Under the pieces are notes generated by a model. The model saw nothing but the letters and a program-made list of their open reading frames with translations. It did no database searches and had not been told where the DNA came from. From contig NZ_JAQSIO010000003.1 of the NCBI RefSeq assembly GCF_028649455.1, positions 496,001 through 560,000 on the forward strand: DNA of 64,000 bases. Direction: 5' to 3'. Positions 29,343 through 39,004 of the stretch are shown piece after piece. Positions within the stretch are counted from its first letter, which is position 1; each line of letters starts with the position of its first letter. This stretch comes from Curvibacter microcysteis (GTDB lineage: Bacteria; Pseudomonadota; Gammaproteobacteria; Burkholderiales; Burkholderiaceae_C). The position numbers were made by a program, and so were the translations under genes.

Positions 29343-31673
29343 TCAGCTGCCGCCAAAGCGGGATGAAGCCCCCAGGGCCGGGACCGCCGGGCGGTCTGCC
29401 AGCAGGTCCATGGGCCATTCGTTGGCCGGCATGGGGTTGCCCAGCAACTTGCCTTGGAGCACCACCTCCGCATCCAGCCAGTGCAGGGTTTGTTGTTGGC
29501 TGCTGGTGCTGACGCCCTCGGCGACCACCCGCAAGCCATGGCTGCGGCACAGAGCCAGCAAGCCTGCCAACAAGGCGGTGCTGTGGCTGTCGTCGGGCAC
29601 CGACTGCACCAGCCTGGGTGCCAGGTGGATGCCTTGCACCGGCCAGTCCCGCAGCTGCCAGGGGGAGGGAACGCCCAAGCCCACGTCCTGCAGGCAGAGC
29701 TCCAGACCGGCGGCCCGCAAGGCGCTCAGGTGGGGCAGCAAGGCCGGATCGGTGACCTGGCTGGCGCTCAGGTGCCGGGTGGAGAGGGCCAGGCGAATGT
29801 GTTGGGGCGCCAAGCCATGAACCTGCAAGCGCTGCAGCAGCCAGTCGGCGGTTTCGCCCTGGTCGATCCAGGGGCTGTGCAGGGGCAAGGTGAGTTTGAT
29901 GCCCTTGGGCGGCATGGGGTTGCGTGCCAGCCACTCGCCAGCGTGTTCGATCACCCATTCATCGAGGTGGGTGTGACCGGCATCTTCCGATTCTTGGGGC
30001 GCCAAACCCATGAAGCGCTCCGGGGGCAGCAGACCCATGACCGGGTGATCCCAGCGCAGCTCGGCACAAATTCCCACCAACTCGGCCTGCCCGTTGTACT
30101 GGCCTTGCATGAACAAGCGCAACTGGCCGTTGTCGGCGGCTCGGGTCCACTCGACATGGCTGCGCAGCCGCTGCTCAGCGACCGTGACCTGGTGCGGCGT
30201 GTACCAGCAGACCTGTTGTGATTGTTCGCGCCGTGCCCGGCTCAACGCCAGGCTGGCTCGCTGCAGGCCGCGCCCAGCCTGGTCGTCAAGCCCCATGGGG
30301 TAAAGGGACGCGCCCAGGCGCAGCGTGACGGAGCCGCCACCGCCCGGCGTTTGCAGGGGCCGAATGGGGCGGCGCAGCCAGTGCAACCATTGTTCGGTCT
30401 GCACCTGGGCTGCGGGCAGGGCCTCATCCAGCATGATGGGCAGGCGGCCCAGCCGGACGGCGAAAGTGCCGCCCCCCAGTCGGTAGGCCTGGGCGGTGTC
30501 GGGCAGGATCTCACGCAGGGCGTCGGCCATGTCATTGAGCAGGCGGTCACTGGCTTCCGGGCCCATGGCGTCGTGCAAGGCGCGCAAGCCGCACAGCCGG
30601 AACAAAACCAGGGCCTGTACACCGTCTTGCAGGTTGCGCAGCAGGTGCAGGTGGTCCAGCAAGGCCGCCCGGTTGGGCAATTGGGTTTGGGGGTCAAAGT
30701 AAGCCAGGCGCTCGATCTGCTCGGCAGCCCAGCGGCGGTCGGTGATGTCTTGCGACAACTCAAACCAGTGTGTGATGTGCCCCTGGGCGTCGCGCAGAGG
30801 CACCACGTCCAGTTCTTCGATGCGGTGTTGGCCGTGGGGGCCTGGCAGGGTTTGCTCGCCGTGCCAGCGCTTGCCTTGGGCCTGGGCCTGGGCCAGCGAG
30901 GCCTGTTGGGCGGGGGTCAGGCCCCGGCCGTTGAGGTCTTGGGAAGGCCGGCCAATCCACTGGGCGCGCTGCAAGCCGCGGCTGCGCTCAATGGCTTGGT
31001 TCAGGTACTCGATGCGGTGCTTGTCGTCGGTGATGGAGACGCTGACAGGGCATTGGTCCAGCAATTGAAGCAGCTTGCGCAGCTCGGCATCGCGGGTCAG
31101 CACGTCGTTCATGGCGTTGTGCAAGCGTGTCATCTGGCGCTGGTAGCTGGCGCGGCTCAGCAGGGCGGCGGAGGTGGCGATGGTCAGGTTGCCAATGATC
31201 AGCAGCACTAGCATGAAGGGCTGTGGCGAACGCGGTGGTGGAATTTGGCCGATCTGCTCCAAGTAGAGCAGGCCCAGCAAGCCCACGCCTGTCAGTGAGG
31301 CCAGGACACAGGTTTCCTTGCGGCCCAGCAACCAGCCCGCCAGCCCGATCTGCACCGGAAAGGCCAGGATCTGGGGGGCGTGAAGGCCCCCGTTTTGGCT
31401 GGCGATCTCCATGTTGGCGCACCACAAGCCCCAAATCAGCAGCCTGGCACTGCCGCGCACCGAACCGAGTGACACCATGGCCAGCGCGCTCAAGGTGATC
31501 AGAATCACCACCGAACGTGAGAGCAAGACAGCCCACTGAAAGTGGACGCTGATGACCCAGCCAATGACGACGAAAGATAAAAAGCCGACGATCAAACACA
31601 CCAGGATGATGTGGGTGACGTCGGCGCGGGTCGCTTCGTATTGGGCCGAATGCTGGACTGGAAATAGGCGCAT
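29343..31673 (-). CDS. Membrane PAS-GGDEF-EAL protein with degenerate active sites
   Basis: 776 aa. About five or six transmembrane helices occupy residues 20-175 (MASE-like sensor). A PAS domain with a C-terminal W-F-E-L-S-Q-D-I-T-D-R-R follows (about 195-312). The GGDEF domain (about 320-490) has G-G-G-T-F at 400-404 where the catalytic G-G-D-E-F should be. The EAL domain (about 500-755) has C-A-E in place of E-A-L at 536-538, and Q-D-V-G-L-G in place of D-D-F-G-T-G. Neither c-di-GMP synthesis nor hydrolysis is expected. It may instead bind the nucleotide or act as a protein scaffold. It is monocistronic, upstream of the dap operon on the same strand. Confidence 0.88.
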   Translation of the reverse strand: MRLFPVQHSAQYEATRADVTHIILVCLIVGFLSFVVIGWVISVHFQWAVLLSRSVVILITLSALAMVSLGSVRGSARLLIWGLWCANMEIASQNGGLHAPQILAFPVQIGLAGWLLGRKETCVLASLTGVGLLGLLYLEQIGQIPPPRSPQPFMLVLLIIGNLTIATSAALLSRASYQRQMTRLHNAMNDVLTRDAELRKLLQLLDQCPVSVSITDDKHRIEYLNQAIERSRGLQRAQWIGRPSQDLNGRGLTPAQQASLAQAQAQGKRWHGEQTLPGPHGQHRIEELDVVPLRDAQGHITHWFELSQDITDRRWAAEQIERLAYFDPQTQLPNRAALLDHLHLLRNLQDGVQALVLFRLCGLRALHDAMGPEASDRLLNDMADALREILPDTAQAYRLGGGTFAVRLGRLPIMLDEALPAAQVQTEQWLHWLRRPIRPLQTPGGGGSVTLRLGASLYPMGLDDQAGRGLQRASLALSRARREQSQQVCWYTPHQVTVAEQRLRSHVEWTRAADNGQLRLFMQGQYNGQAELVGICAELRWDHPVMGLLPPERFMGLAPQESEDAGHTHLDEWVIEHAGEWLARNPMPPKGIKLTLPLHSPWIDQGETADWLLQRLQVHGLAPQHIRLALSTRHLSASQVTDPALLPHLSALRAAGLELCLQDVGLGVPSPWQLRDWPVQGIHLAPRLVQSVPDDSHSTALLAGLLALCRSHGLRVVAEGVSTSSQQQTLHWLDAEVVLQGKLLGNPMPANEWPMDLLADRPAVPALGASSRFGGS

Positions 31674-31823
31674 TGGGGGAGTTTTTGGGTGGACTCCCCA
31701 CTCTAGTCAGCTCAGAAAACTTGCTGCTTTGAGATTGTTCGCTTCTGATTGCTTAAGTGGACCGATCGGACACTTTTTACTCAGAACACCCCGATTTGCG
31801 CATTCAAGGGGCCCAGCGGGCCC

Positions 31824-32708
31824 TCAGCGTTTTTGCAGGATCTGGATCACGCTGGAGAAGTCCAGCGCACCCTGGCCGCCCAGGCTGTGGGCGGCGTACA
31901 AACTGCGCGCCAGGCCACCCAGCGGGGTGCTGGCCTTGACGGCAGCGGCATTCTCTTGCGCCAGGCCCAGGTCCTTGAGCATCAGGTCGGTGCCGAAGCC
32001 GCCCGCATAGCCTTTGGCCGCCGGCGCGGTGTCCATCACGCCCGGCATGGGGTTGTATTTCTCTAGCGCCCAGTTGCCGCCCGAGCTGCGGCGCATGATT
32101 TCCGACAGCACTTTCGGGTCCAGGCCGTTGGCCACGCCCAGGGCCAGGGCCTCGCTGGTGCCGATCATCAGGATGCCGAGCAGCATGTTGTTGCAAATTT
32201 TGGCCGTTTGGCCCGCGCCGGCAGCCCCCGCGTGGAAGATGTTGGCGCCCATTTTCTCGAGCAGGGGGCGGGCCAGGGCCAGGGCCGCGTCCTCGCCGCC
32301 GACCATGAAGGTCAGGGTGCCTGCGATGGCGCCGCCCGTGCCGCCGGACACCGGGGCGTCGAGGCAGGGCAGGCCGCGCGCCGTGGCCGCCCGGGCCACT
32401 TTCTGGGCGCTGGCTGCAGCGATGGTCGAGCAGTCGATCACCAGCGTGCCGCTGGCCAACTGGGCCAGCAAGCCTGTGTCGCCCAGGTACAGCGACTCGA
32501 CGTGCTGGCTGGCGGGCAGCATGCTGATCACGGCCTCGGCGCCAAGCACGGCGTCAGCAGCGCTGGCGGCAATGGCCAGGCCTTGTTCGGCCCATTTGGC
32601 GCAAGCCGCTTGGGACAGGTCGAAGGCCTGGACTTTGTGGCCGGCTTTTTGCAGGTTCAGGGCCATGGGGCCGCCCATGTTGCCCAGACCGATGAAGGCG
32701 ATGTTCAT
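31824..32708 (-). CDS. mmsB: 3-hydroxyisobutyrate dehydrogenase
   Basis: 294 aa, beta-hydroxyacid dehydrogenase family. The N-terminal NAD site is F-I-G-L-G-N-M-G-G-P-M, the substrate motif is D-A-P-V-S-G-G-T-G-G-A, and the catalytic lysine lies in G-A-G-Q-T-A-K-I-C-N-N. It oxidises 3-hydroxyisobutyrate to methylmalonate semialdehyde in valine breakdown, feeding mmsA. It is the last gene of the operon, 33 bases after the acyl-CoA dehydrogenase gene. Confidence 0.95.
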   Translation of the reverse strand: MNIAFIGLGNMGGPMALNLQKAGHKVQAFDLSQAACAKWAEQGLAIAASAADAVLGAEAVISMLPASQHVESLYLGDTGLLAQLASGTLVIDCSTIAAASAQKVARAATARGLPCLDAPVSGGTGGAIAGTLTFMVGGEDAALALARPLLEKMGANIFHAGAAGAGQTAKICNNMLLGILMIGTSEALALGVANGLDPKVLSEIMRRSSGGNWALEKYNPMPGVMDTAPAAKGYAGGFGTDLMLKDLGLAQENAAAVKASTPLGGLARSLYAAHSLGGQGALDFSSVIQILQKR

Positions 32709-32741
32709 GTGGTTTGTCTCCGTTGCGTGTAGTAGGGGCGG

Positions 32742-33902
32742 TCAGCGAATCGCGTCGGGTGCGTCGCCGTCGAGCATGCGGCGCGAGATGATCACCCGCA
32801 TGATCTCGTTGGTGCCTTCCAGGATTTGGTGCACCCGCGAGTCGCGCAGCAAGCGCTCCAGCGGGTACTCGCGGATGTAGCCGTAGCCGCCATGCAATTG
32901 CAGTGCCTCGTTGCAGACGTTGAAGCCCACATCGGTGGCAAAGCGTTTGGCCATGGCGCAGTAGGTGGTGGCGTCCGGCGCGCCCGCATCGAGCTTGGCT
33001 GCAGCCAGGCGCACCATTTGACGGGCGGCCACCAGTTCGGTTGCCATGTCGGCGAGCTTGAACTGCAGCGCCTGGAAGCTGGCAATGGGCTTGCCAAACT
33101 GCTGGCGCTCCTGCATGTAGCGCTGCGCCTGGGCCAGTGCGCCCTGGGCCGCGCCGACCGAGCAGGTGGCGATGTTGATGCGCCCGCCGTCCAGGCCCTT
33201 CATGGCGATCTTGAAGCCCTCGCCCTCGGCGCCCAGCAGGTGGTCGGCGGGGATGCGGACATTGTCGAAGCTGATGGTGCGGGTGGGCTGGCTGTTCCAG
33301 CCCATCTTGTGTTCCTTTTTGCCGTAGCTGATGCCAGGCAAATCGGCGGGCACCACAAAAGCCGACACGCCACCTGCGCCGGGGCCGCCGCTGCGCGCCA
33401 TGAGGATCAGCACGTCGGTGCTGCCCGCACCCGAGATGAAGGCCTTGCCGCCGTTGATGACGTACTCGTGGCCCACCAGCTCGGCCCGGGTCTTGAGCGA
33501 GGCCGCGTCCGAGCCCGCACCGGGCTCGGTCAGGCAGTAGGACGCCAGCTTCTCGCCGCTGCACAACAAGGGGCCCCAGTGCTCGCGCACCGCGGGCGTG
33601 GCCCAGGTGCCCAGCATCCAGGTCGCCATGTTGTGGATGCTGATGAAGGCCGTGGTGGACGGGTCCACCGCTGCCAGTTCTTCAAACACCAGGGTGGCAT
33701 CCAGGCGGGGCAGCGCCAGGCCGCCAGCTGCCTCGGGCGCGTACAGGCCGCAAAAACCCAAGGCCCCGGCCAGGGCGATGGCTTCGCGCGGGAAGATGGC
33801 TTCTTCGTCCCAGCGAGCGGCATGGGGGGCGAATTCCGCCTGGGCAAAGTCGCGCGCGCTCTGGGCGAAGGCGCGCTGCTCTTCGGACAACTCAAAGTCC
33901 AT
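32742..33902 (-). CDS. Acyl-CoA dehydrogenase, probably isobutyryl-CoA specific
   Basis: 386 aa, FAD flavoprotein. The signatures C-L-T-E-P-G-A-G-S-D and the C-terminal Q-L-H-G-G-Y-G-Y-I-R-E-Y-P-L-E-R are present, and the catalytic glutamate lies in I-L-E-G-T-N-E-I-M-R. Position between mmsA and mmsB implies oxidation of isobutyryl-CoA to methacrylyl-CoA. Electrons would pass to ETF. The enoyl-CoA hydratase and hydroxyisobutyryl-CoA hydrolase of the pathway are not in the window. Confidence 0.93.
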   Translation of the reverse strand: MDFELSEEQRAFAQSARDFAQAEFAPHAARWDEEAIFPREAIALAGALGFCGLYAPEAAGGLALPRLDATLVFEELAAVDPSTTAFISIHNMATWMLGTWATPAVREHWGPLLCSGEKLASYCLTEPGAGSDAASLKTRAELVGHEYVINGGKAFISGAGSTDVLILMARSGGPGAGGVSAFVVPADLPGISYGKKEHKMGWNSQPTRTISFDNVRIPADHLLGAEGEGFKIAMKGLDGGRINIATCSVGAAQGALAQAQRYMQERQQFGKPIASFQALQFKLADMATELVAARQMVRLAAAKLDAGAPDATTYCAMAKRFATDVGFNVCNEALQLHGGYGYIREYPLERLLRDSRVHQILEGTNEIMRVIISRRMLDGDAPDAIR

Positions 33903-33938
33903 CGTGTGCTTTCCTAAAACAAAGGCCAGGCCCCTGTT

Positions 33939-35444
33939 TTACTTCAGGCTGATGGTGGTGTTGACGCCTTGGCTCACGGTGCTGTCGTCGAACCAGCGCG
34001 CCGTGATGGTCTTGGTCTGGGTGTAGAACATGACCACTTGCTTGCCGTAAGGGCCCAGGTCGCCGAGCTTGGAGGCGCGCGAACCCGTGAAAGAGAAGAT
34101 CGGCACCGGCACGGGAATCGGCACGTTGATACCGATCTGGCCCACGTCGATGTCCTCTTGGAACTTGCGTGCTGCGGCACCGCTTTGCGTGAAGATGGCC
34201 GTGCCGTTGCCGTTCGGGTTGCTGTTGATCAGCTCGATGGCTTCGTCCATGGTGGCCGCACCCGCCAGGCACAGCACGGGGCCGAAGATTTCCTGGTCGT
34301 AAATGCTCATGCCCGGCTTGACGCCGTCAAAGATGGTCGGGCCCACGAAATTGCCTTGTTCATAGCCAGGCACCTGGGGTTGGCGGCCGTCCAGCACCAG
34401 GGTGGCGCCATCGGCCACGCCGCGCTCGATCAGGCTTTCGACCCGTTCACGCGCCGCGCAGGACACCAGCGGGCCCACGTCCGTGCCCTTTTCGGTGCCG
34501 GCATTGACCTTGAGCGTCTTGGCCTTTTCAGCCAGGTCACCCACCCATTGGCGGGCTTCACCCACCAGCACCACCACGGACAAGGCCATGCAACGCTGGC
34601 CGGCCGCACCGAACGAGGCGCCGGCGATGGCGTTGAGGGTTTGCTCCTTGTTGGCGTCGGGCATGACGATGGCGTGGTTCTTCGCGCCCATCATGCATTG
34701 CACGCGCTTGCCATTGAGGCTGGCGCGGTTGTAGACGTGGGTGCCGACCTTGGTCGAGCCCACGAAGGAGATGGCCTTGATGTCCGGGTGGTCGCAGATG
34801 GCGTTGACCGCGTCTTCGCCGCCGTGCACCACGTTGAGCACGCCGGGCGGGATGCCGGCTTGCAGCGCCAGTTCACACAGGCGCATGGTGACCATGGGGT
34901 CTTGCTCGGAGGGCTTGAGCACGAAGGTGTTGCCCGTGGCGATGGCCATGGGGAACATCCACAGCGGGATCATGGCCGGGAAGTTGAAGGGCGTGATGCC
35001 GGCGCACACGCCCAGCGGTTGCAGCAGGGTGTAGGTGTCGACGCCACCGGCCACGTTGTTGGCCAGCTCGCCGAGCTGCAGGTTGCCGATGCCGGCGGCG
35101 TGCTCGACCACTTCGAGGCCGCGGAACACATCGCCTTCGGCGTCGGGCAGGGTCTTGCCTTGCTCGGCGGTCAGGATGGCGGCCAGTTCAGCCATGTTTT
35201 CGCGGATCAGTTGCTGGTACTTCAGGAAGATGCGGGCCCGTGCGCCGATGGCCGTCTTGCGCCAGGTCTTGAAGGCTTCCTTGCCGCTGGCCACGGCGGC
35301 GTTGATTTCGTCGGGTGTGGCAAATGGCACGCGGGCCAGCACTTCTTGCGTGGCTGGGTTGACAACGTTGCGCCACTGGGTGGTCTTGGACTCGACAAAC
35401 TGGCCATTGATCAGCAGTTTGACGGTGGGGATGTTGGCGGTCAT
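33939..35444 (-). CDS. mmsA: CoA-acylating methylmalonate-semialdehyde dehydrogenase
   Basis: 501 aa from the ATG at 35444, which follows CAGGAGA. Aldehyde dehydrogenase fold with the MmsA markers: [22 protein letters not shown], and the catalytic C285 in A-A-G-Q-R-C-M-A-L. It converts methylmalonate semialdehyde to propionyl-CoA with NAD and CoA. It is the first gene of the valine catabolic operon and is divergent from a LysR regulator. Confidence 0.95.
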   Translation of the reverse strand: MTANIPTVKLLINGQFVESKTTQWRNVVNPATQEVLARVPFATPDEINAAVASGKEAFKTWRKTAIGARARIFLKYQQLIRENMAELAAILTAEQGKTLPDAEGDVFRGLEVVEHAAGIGNLQLGELANNVAGGVDTYTLLQPLGVCAGITPFNFPAMIPLWMFPMAIATGNTFVLKPSEQDPMVTMRLCELALQAGIPPGVLNVVHGGEDAVNAICDHPDIKAISFVGSTKVGTHVYNRASLNGKRVQCMMGAKNHAIVMPDANKEQTLNAIAGASFGAAGQRCMALSVVVLVGEARQWVGDLAEKAKTLKVNAGTEKGTDVGPLVSCAARERVESLIERGVADGATLVLDGRQPQVPGYEQGNFVGPTIFDGVKPGMSIYDQEIFGPVLCLAGAATMDEAIELINSNPNGNGTAIFTQSGAAARKFQEDIDVGQIGINVPIPVPVPIFSFTGSRASKLGDLGPYGKQVVMFYTQTKTITARWFDDSTVSQGVNTTISLK

Positions 35445-35524
35445 GGAGGTCTCCTGTTGTGTGTCGGTGGCGGGCTGCTCGCGGGTCAAGTTCACCCGCC
35501 ATGGAAGCGATGGTATCTGTGCAG

Positions 35525-35565
35525 AATTGCAATAACAATAGACATAATTGCAGTCTTGATTTGCA
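35525..35565. promoter_or_regulatory. Putative LysR operator between mmsA and lysR
   Basis: TTGCA occurs three times in the same orientation, at 35527-35531, 35548-35552 and 35561-35565. The first two are parts of identical AATTGCA words exactly 21 bp apart (two helical turns). The stretch is AT-rich compared with its surroundings and lies between the divergent starts at 35444 and 35635. This is a reasonable binding region for the adjacent LysR protein. Confidence 0.4.
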
Positions 35566-35634
35566 TAAACGCACATGCCCGCCCAGGCTTGGGCACGGCC
35601 CGCCCGGCGGTGGGCTCAGCGTTGGAGGAACCGC

Positions 35635-36525
35635 ATGGATTGGGAGCACCTTCGTTACTTTTTGGCCCTGGCGCGCGCTGGCACGTTGGTGGCGGCGGCG
35701 CGCCAGTTGGCGGTGGACCACACCACCGTGTCGCGCCGGCTGCAGGCCTTGGAAAAGCAGATCGGCACCGCCTTGTTCGCGCGCGAAGCCGGTGGCCACC
35801 GCCTGACCGAGGCGGGGCGCCAGCTCTTGCCCCAGGTCGAGGCCATGGAGGCGGCGGTGCGTCAAGTCGAGCGCAGCGTTCTGGTGGGGGCGCAAGGCCC
35901 CAGTGGCTTGGTGCGCATTGGCACCACTGAAGGCTTTGGCACGGTGGTGCTGGCGCCACAACTGGCCCGCCTGAGCCAACAGCACCCGGGTCTGGCCATC
36001 GACTTGCTGGCCTTGCCACGCCTGCTGCACCTGTCGCGGCGCGAGGCGGACATCGTGATCTCGCTGGAGCGCCCCTCGCGCGGGCCGGTGCTGGTCAGCC
36101 AACTGACCGACTATGTGTTGCAACTGTACGGCTCGCGTGACTACTTGGCCTCCCATGCCTCGATCCACAGTCGCGAGGACCTGCGCGGCCACGCCTTCAT
36201 CAGCTATGTGGACGACTTGTTGTTCACCAAAGAGCTGCAGTTGCTGGACGAGCTGCACCGCCCCGAGCGCTTTGCCCTGCGCAGCACCAGCATCCTGAGC
36301 CAGTACCAAGCCGTGAAGGCGGGCGCCGGTCTGGCGGTGCTGCCGGCTTTTGTCGCGGCCCGTGACCCCGATCTCCAGCCCGTGCTGCCCGGGCAGGCGC
36401 GCTTCACCCGCACGTTCTGGATGTCCATGCCCGCCGAGGCCAAACACCAGGCGCGCATGCAGCTGACTTGGGCCTTTGTGCGCGACACCGTGCAAGGCCT
36501 GCAGCCCTGGTTGAACCCGGACTGA
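35635..36525 (+). CDS. LysR-family regulator, divergent from the mms operon
   Basis: 296 aa from the ATG at 35635, which follows TTGGAGGA. The winged helix-turn-helix is at about residues 15-60 (T-L-V-A-A-A-R-Q-L-A-V-D-H-T-T-V-S-R-R), with the effector-binding domain from about 90. The L-E-K-Q-I-G-T-A-L-F form belongs to the group of LysR proteins with short DNA-binding N-termini. Divergence from mmsA and the TTGCA repeats between them suggest control of valine degradation, probably by a pathway intermediate. Confidence 0.9.
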   Translation: MDWEHLRYFLALARAGTLVAAARQLAVDHTTVSRRLQALEKQIGTALFAREAGGHRLTEAGRQLLPQVEAMEAAVRQVERSVLVGAQGPSGLVRIGTTEGFGTVVLAPQLARLSQQHPGLAIDLLALPRLLHLSRREADIVISLERPSRGPVLVSQLTDYVLQLYGSRDYLASHASIHSREDLRGHAFISYVDDLLFTKELQLLDELHRPERFALRSTSILSQYQAVKAGAGLAVLPAFVAARDPDLQPVLPGQARFTRTFWMSMPAEAKHQARMQLTWAFVRDTVQGLQPWLNPD

Positions 36526-36563
36526 AGGCCTTGGCCTCCCAGGGGCGGTCGGGCGAGCCCGCC

Positions 36564-37562
36564 TCAGTCGAGGCTGATGTTGGCCTTCTTGATCAAGGCC
36601 TGGTACTGCTGGGCCTTGGTGTCGGCGTTTTTCAGGATCTCGTCCACCGACCAGTTCAGGGGCTCAAAAGCGAAAGTGTTGAAACGCTCGCGCACCTCGG
36701 GCTCGGCCAGCACCTTGAGCACGTCGGCATGGATCTTGGCGCGCACGGGCGCAGGCACCCCCTTGGGGGCGAGCAGGGACACAAAAGAGTTCACGTCCAG
36801 CGCTGCGGGGCCGCCGGCCTCGGCCACGGTGGGCACTTCAGGCAGCTGAGGGATGCGCTTGGGCGCGGCCACCGCCAGGTAGCGCAGCTTGCCGGCCTTG
36901 TACACGCCTTGGCTGGACGGGATGCTGGCAAAGCTCCAGGCCACGTCGCCGTTGGCGACCGAGGTGTAGAGCTGGCTCACTTCCTTGTACGGGGCGTGCA
37001 CCATCTCCACGCCGGTCAGCATCTCCAGCCACTCGGCACCCAGGTGGCCCGGGCTGCCCACGCCCCAGGAGCCATAGCTCACCGAACCCGGCTTGGCTTT
37101 GGCGGCGGCCAGCAGGTCGCTGACGTTCTTCCAGGGCGATTGCGCCGACACCGCCACCATGAAAGGCGTGCGGAACAGGGGCGCGACCGGGTCGAAGGCC
37201 TTGAGCGTGTCGAAGTTGCGCGATTTGTACAGCGAGGGCAGGGCCGCCAGGTGTTCGCTGTCGAGCTGCACCAGGCTGTGGCCATCCGGGGCGGCCCGGC
37301 GTGCGGCTTCGATGGCGATGAAGCCCCCGCCGCCCGGGCGGTTGTCGACCGTCACGCTTTGCTTCCATTGCAGGGCCAGGCGGTTGGCGACCAGGCGCAG
37401 CACGGCGTCGGGCCCACTGCCCACCGCAAACGCGGTGTAGACGGTGACAGGCTTGCTGGGGAAGTCGCTGCCTTGGGCTCCGGCGGGCCAGGCCAGGCTG
37501 GCCCAGGCCAGCGAAAGCGCGGCCAGCAGCAGCCGGCGGCGTGGGGTGGGGAGAAAGCGCAT
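36564..37562 (-). CDS. Bug-type tripartite tricarboxylate transporter binding protein
   Basis: 332 aa from the ATG at 37562. Signal peptide about residues 8-30 (ending G-A-Q-G). The mature start F-P-S-K-P-V-T-V-Y and the N-R-P-G-G-G-G motif are typical of the Bug/TctC family that is expanded in Burkholderiales. It binds an organic acid in the periplasm. The membrane partners TctA and TctB are not adjacent. Placement 31 bases downstream of the isomerase gene of the gentisate operon suggests it binds an aromatic acid such as 3-hydroxybenzoate or gentisate, or acts as a sensor. Confidence 0.88.
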   Translation of the reverse strand: MRFLPTPRRRLLLAALSLAWASLAWPAGAQGSDFPSKPVTVYTAFAVGSGPDAVLRLVANRLALQWKQSVTVDNRPGGGGFIAIEAARRAAPDGHSLVQLDSEHLAALPSLYKSRNFDTLKAFDPVAPLFRTPFMVAVSAQSPWKNVSDLLAAAKAKPGSVSYGSWGVGSPGHLGAEWLEMLTGVEMVHAPYKEVSQLYTSVANGDVAWSFASIPSSQGVYKAGKLRYLAVAAPKRIPQLPEVPTVAEAGGPAALDVNSFVSLLAPKGVPAPVRAKIHADVLKVLAEPEVRERFNTFAFEPLNWSVDEILKNADTKAQQYQALIKKANISLD

Positions 37563-37593
37563 GTTTGTCTCTTTTCTTTGGGGGTGGGGCGGT

Positions 37594-38235
37594 TCAGCCG
37601 GCGTCGGGCTGGCGCCCAGGCGCTGCGTCGGCAAAAGCAGGCAGGGCGGCGCAGGCCGCGTCGATGGCGCTGATGCGGGGCCAGCGGCTCAGGTCCACCT
37701 GAAAGCGGCGGGCGCTCTCGATTTGCGGCACCAGGGTGACGTCGGCCAGCGTGGGCCTGTCGCCATGGCAGAAGCGACCGCGGGTCGGGTCGCTGGCCAG
37801 CAAGGCCTCCAGCGCGTCAAAACCCTCGCTGATCCAGCGGCCGCACCAGGCGTTGATGGCGGCCTCGTCCGCGCCAAACTGGTGGCGCAGGGTCTCCAGG
37901 ATGCGGCGGTTGTTCACCGGGTGGATGTCGCAGGCCACCAGCGCGGCCAGGGCGCGCACCCGGGCCCGGCCAGCCGCGTCGGCGGGCAGCAGGGGCGGGG
38001 TCGGGTGGGTTTCTTCCAGCCATTCGAGGATGGCGGGCGTCTGGATCAGCACCTCGCCATCGTCCAGCACCAGGGCCGGCACCAGGCCTTGCGGGTTGAC
38101 GGCCTTGAAGGCGGCGCACAGGTGCTCTTCGCGGCGCAGGTCGACCGCCAGGTACTCGGGCTTCAAGCCTTTGAGGTTCAGCGCTATGCGCAGCCGGTGC
38201 GAGGTGCCGCTGCGAAAGAAGTTGTAGAGCTTCAT
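37594..38235 (-). CDS. nagL: Maleylpyruvate isomerase, glutathione-dependent (NagL type)
   Basis: 213 aa, zeta-class glutathione transferase fold. The N-terminal glutathione site is F-F-R-S-G-T-S-H-R-L-R-I, as I remember it from NagL of the naphthalene/gentisate pathway, and the C-D-I-H-P-V-N-N-R-R-I-L helix is diagnostic. It isomerises maleylpyruvate to fumarylpyruvate. Maleylacetoacetate isomerase is the alternative reading, but the operon partners are gentisate enzymes. It starts 10 bases after the hydrolase gene. Confidence 0.9.
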   Translation of the reverse strand: MKLYNFFRSGTSHRLRIALNLKGLKPEYLAVDLRREEHLCAAFKAVNPQGLVPALVLDDGEVLIQTPAILEWLEETHPTPPLLPADAAGRARVRALAALVACDIHPVNNRRILETLRHQFGADEAAINAWCGRWISEGFDALEALLASDPTRGRFCHGDRPTLADVTLVPQIESARRFQVDLSRWPRISAIDAACAALPAFADAAPGRQPDAG

Positions 38236-38245
38236 CGCCAGTGCC

Positions 38246-38956
38246 TCACGCCGCCGCGCCGATGCGCAGGCTGATGGCGCCCACGCCCGCGACATGGCCT
38301 TCGATGTGGTCGCCCGGCAGCACGGCGCCCACACCTTCGGGGGTGCCGGTGTAGATCAGGTCGCCCGGCTGCAGGTGGTAGAACTGGGACAGGTCGGCAA
38401 TGATTTCGCGGATGTCCCAGATCAGCTTGTCGACATCCGACTTTTGCTTGGTCTCGCCGTTGACGCTGAGGGCGATCTCGCCCTGGTCCAGCACCTGGCC
38501 AGGCAGCGGCACGATGGTGCCGCAGACCGAGGACTGTTCCACGTCCTTGCCCAAGTCCCACGGCCGGCCTTTGTCGCGGGCCACCAGTTGCAGGTCGCGG
38601 CGGGTCATGTCCAGGCCCGGCGCGTAGCCGTAGATTAGCTCGTGCGCGTCCTTGGCGCGGACCCGGAAGCCGGGCTGGCCGATGGCCAGCACCAGCTCCA
38701 TTTCAAAGTGGAAGTTGGCGGTGCCGGGCGGGTAGGCCACGGTGGCGCCGCTTTCCACCAGGGTTTGGGGGGCCTTGGTGAAGTAGAAGGGGCGCTCCAC
38801 CGATTTGTCGACCGGCTTGCCCATTTCGACGGCGTGGGCGTGGTAGTTGCGACCCACGAAGAACAGGCGGTTGATGGGCAGGCGCTGGCTCAGGCCTTGC
38901 ACGGGCAGGGACTGAACAGCAGGTGGGTTCCAGAGGTAGGCAGGTGGGTTGCTCAT
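38246..38956 (-). CDS. nagK: Fumarylpyruvate hydrolase (FAH family)
   Basis: 236 aa. FAH-domain markers: F-V-G-R-N-Y-H-A-H-A-x-E-M-G near the N-terminus, the metal ligands in F-H-F-E-M-E-L-V, and D-L-I-Y-T-G-T-P-E-G-V-G near the end. It splits fumarylpyruvate to fumarate and pyruvate. It lies between the dioxygenase and isomerase genes on the same strand. Confidence 0.92.
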   Translation of the reverse strand: MSNPPAYLWNPPAVQSLPVQGLSQRLPINRLFFVGRNYHAHAVEMGKPVDKSVERPFYFTKAPQTLVESGATVAYPPGTANFHFEMELVLAIGQPGFRVRAKDAHELIYGYAPGLDMTRRDLQLVARDKGRPWDLGKDVEQSSVCGTIVPLPGQVLDQGEIALSVNGETKQKSDVDKLIWDIREIIADLSQFYHLQPGDLIYTGTPEGVGAVLPGDHIEGHVAGVGAISLRIGAAA

Positions 38957-39004
38957 GGGGTCAATCAGGGGTGGGTTGGCTCAGTAAGGCGCTGTGAAAG
39001 GCGT

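Noticed and set aside
37594-38235. Maleylacetoacetate isomerase of the homogentisate route
   Set aside because: Neighbours are gentisate dioxygenase and a 3-hydroxybenzoate hydroxylase, with no homogentisate dioxygenase; NagL-type maleylpyruvate isomerase fits better.
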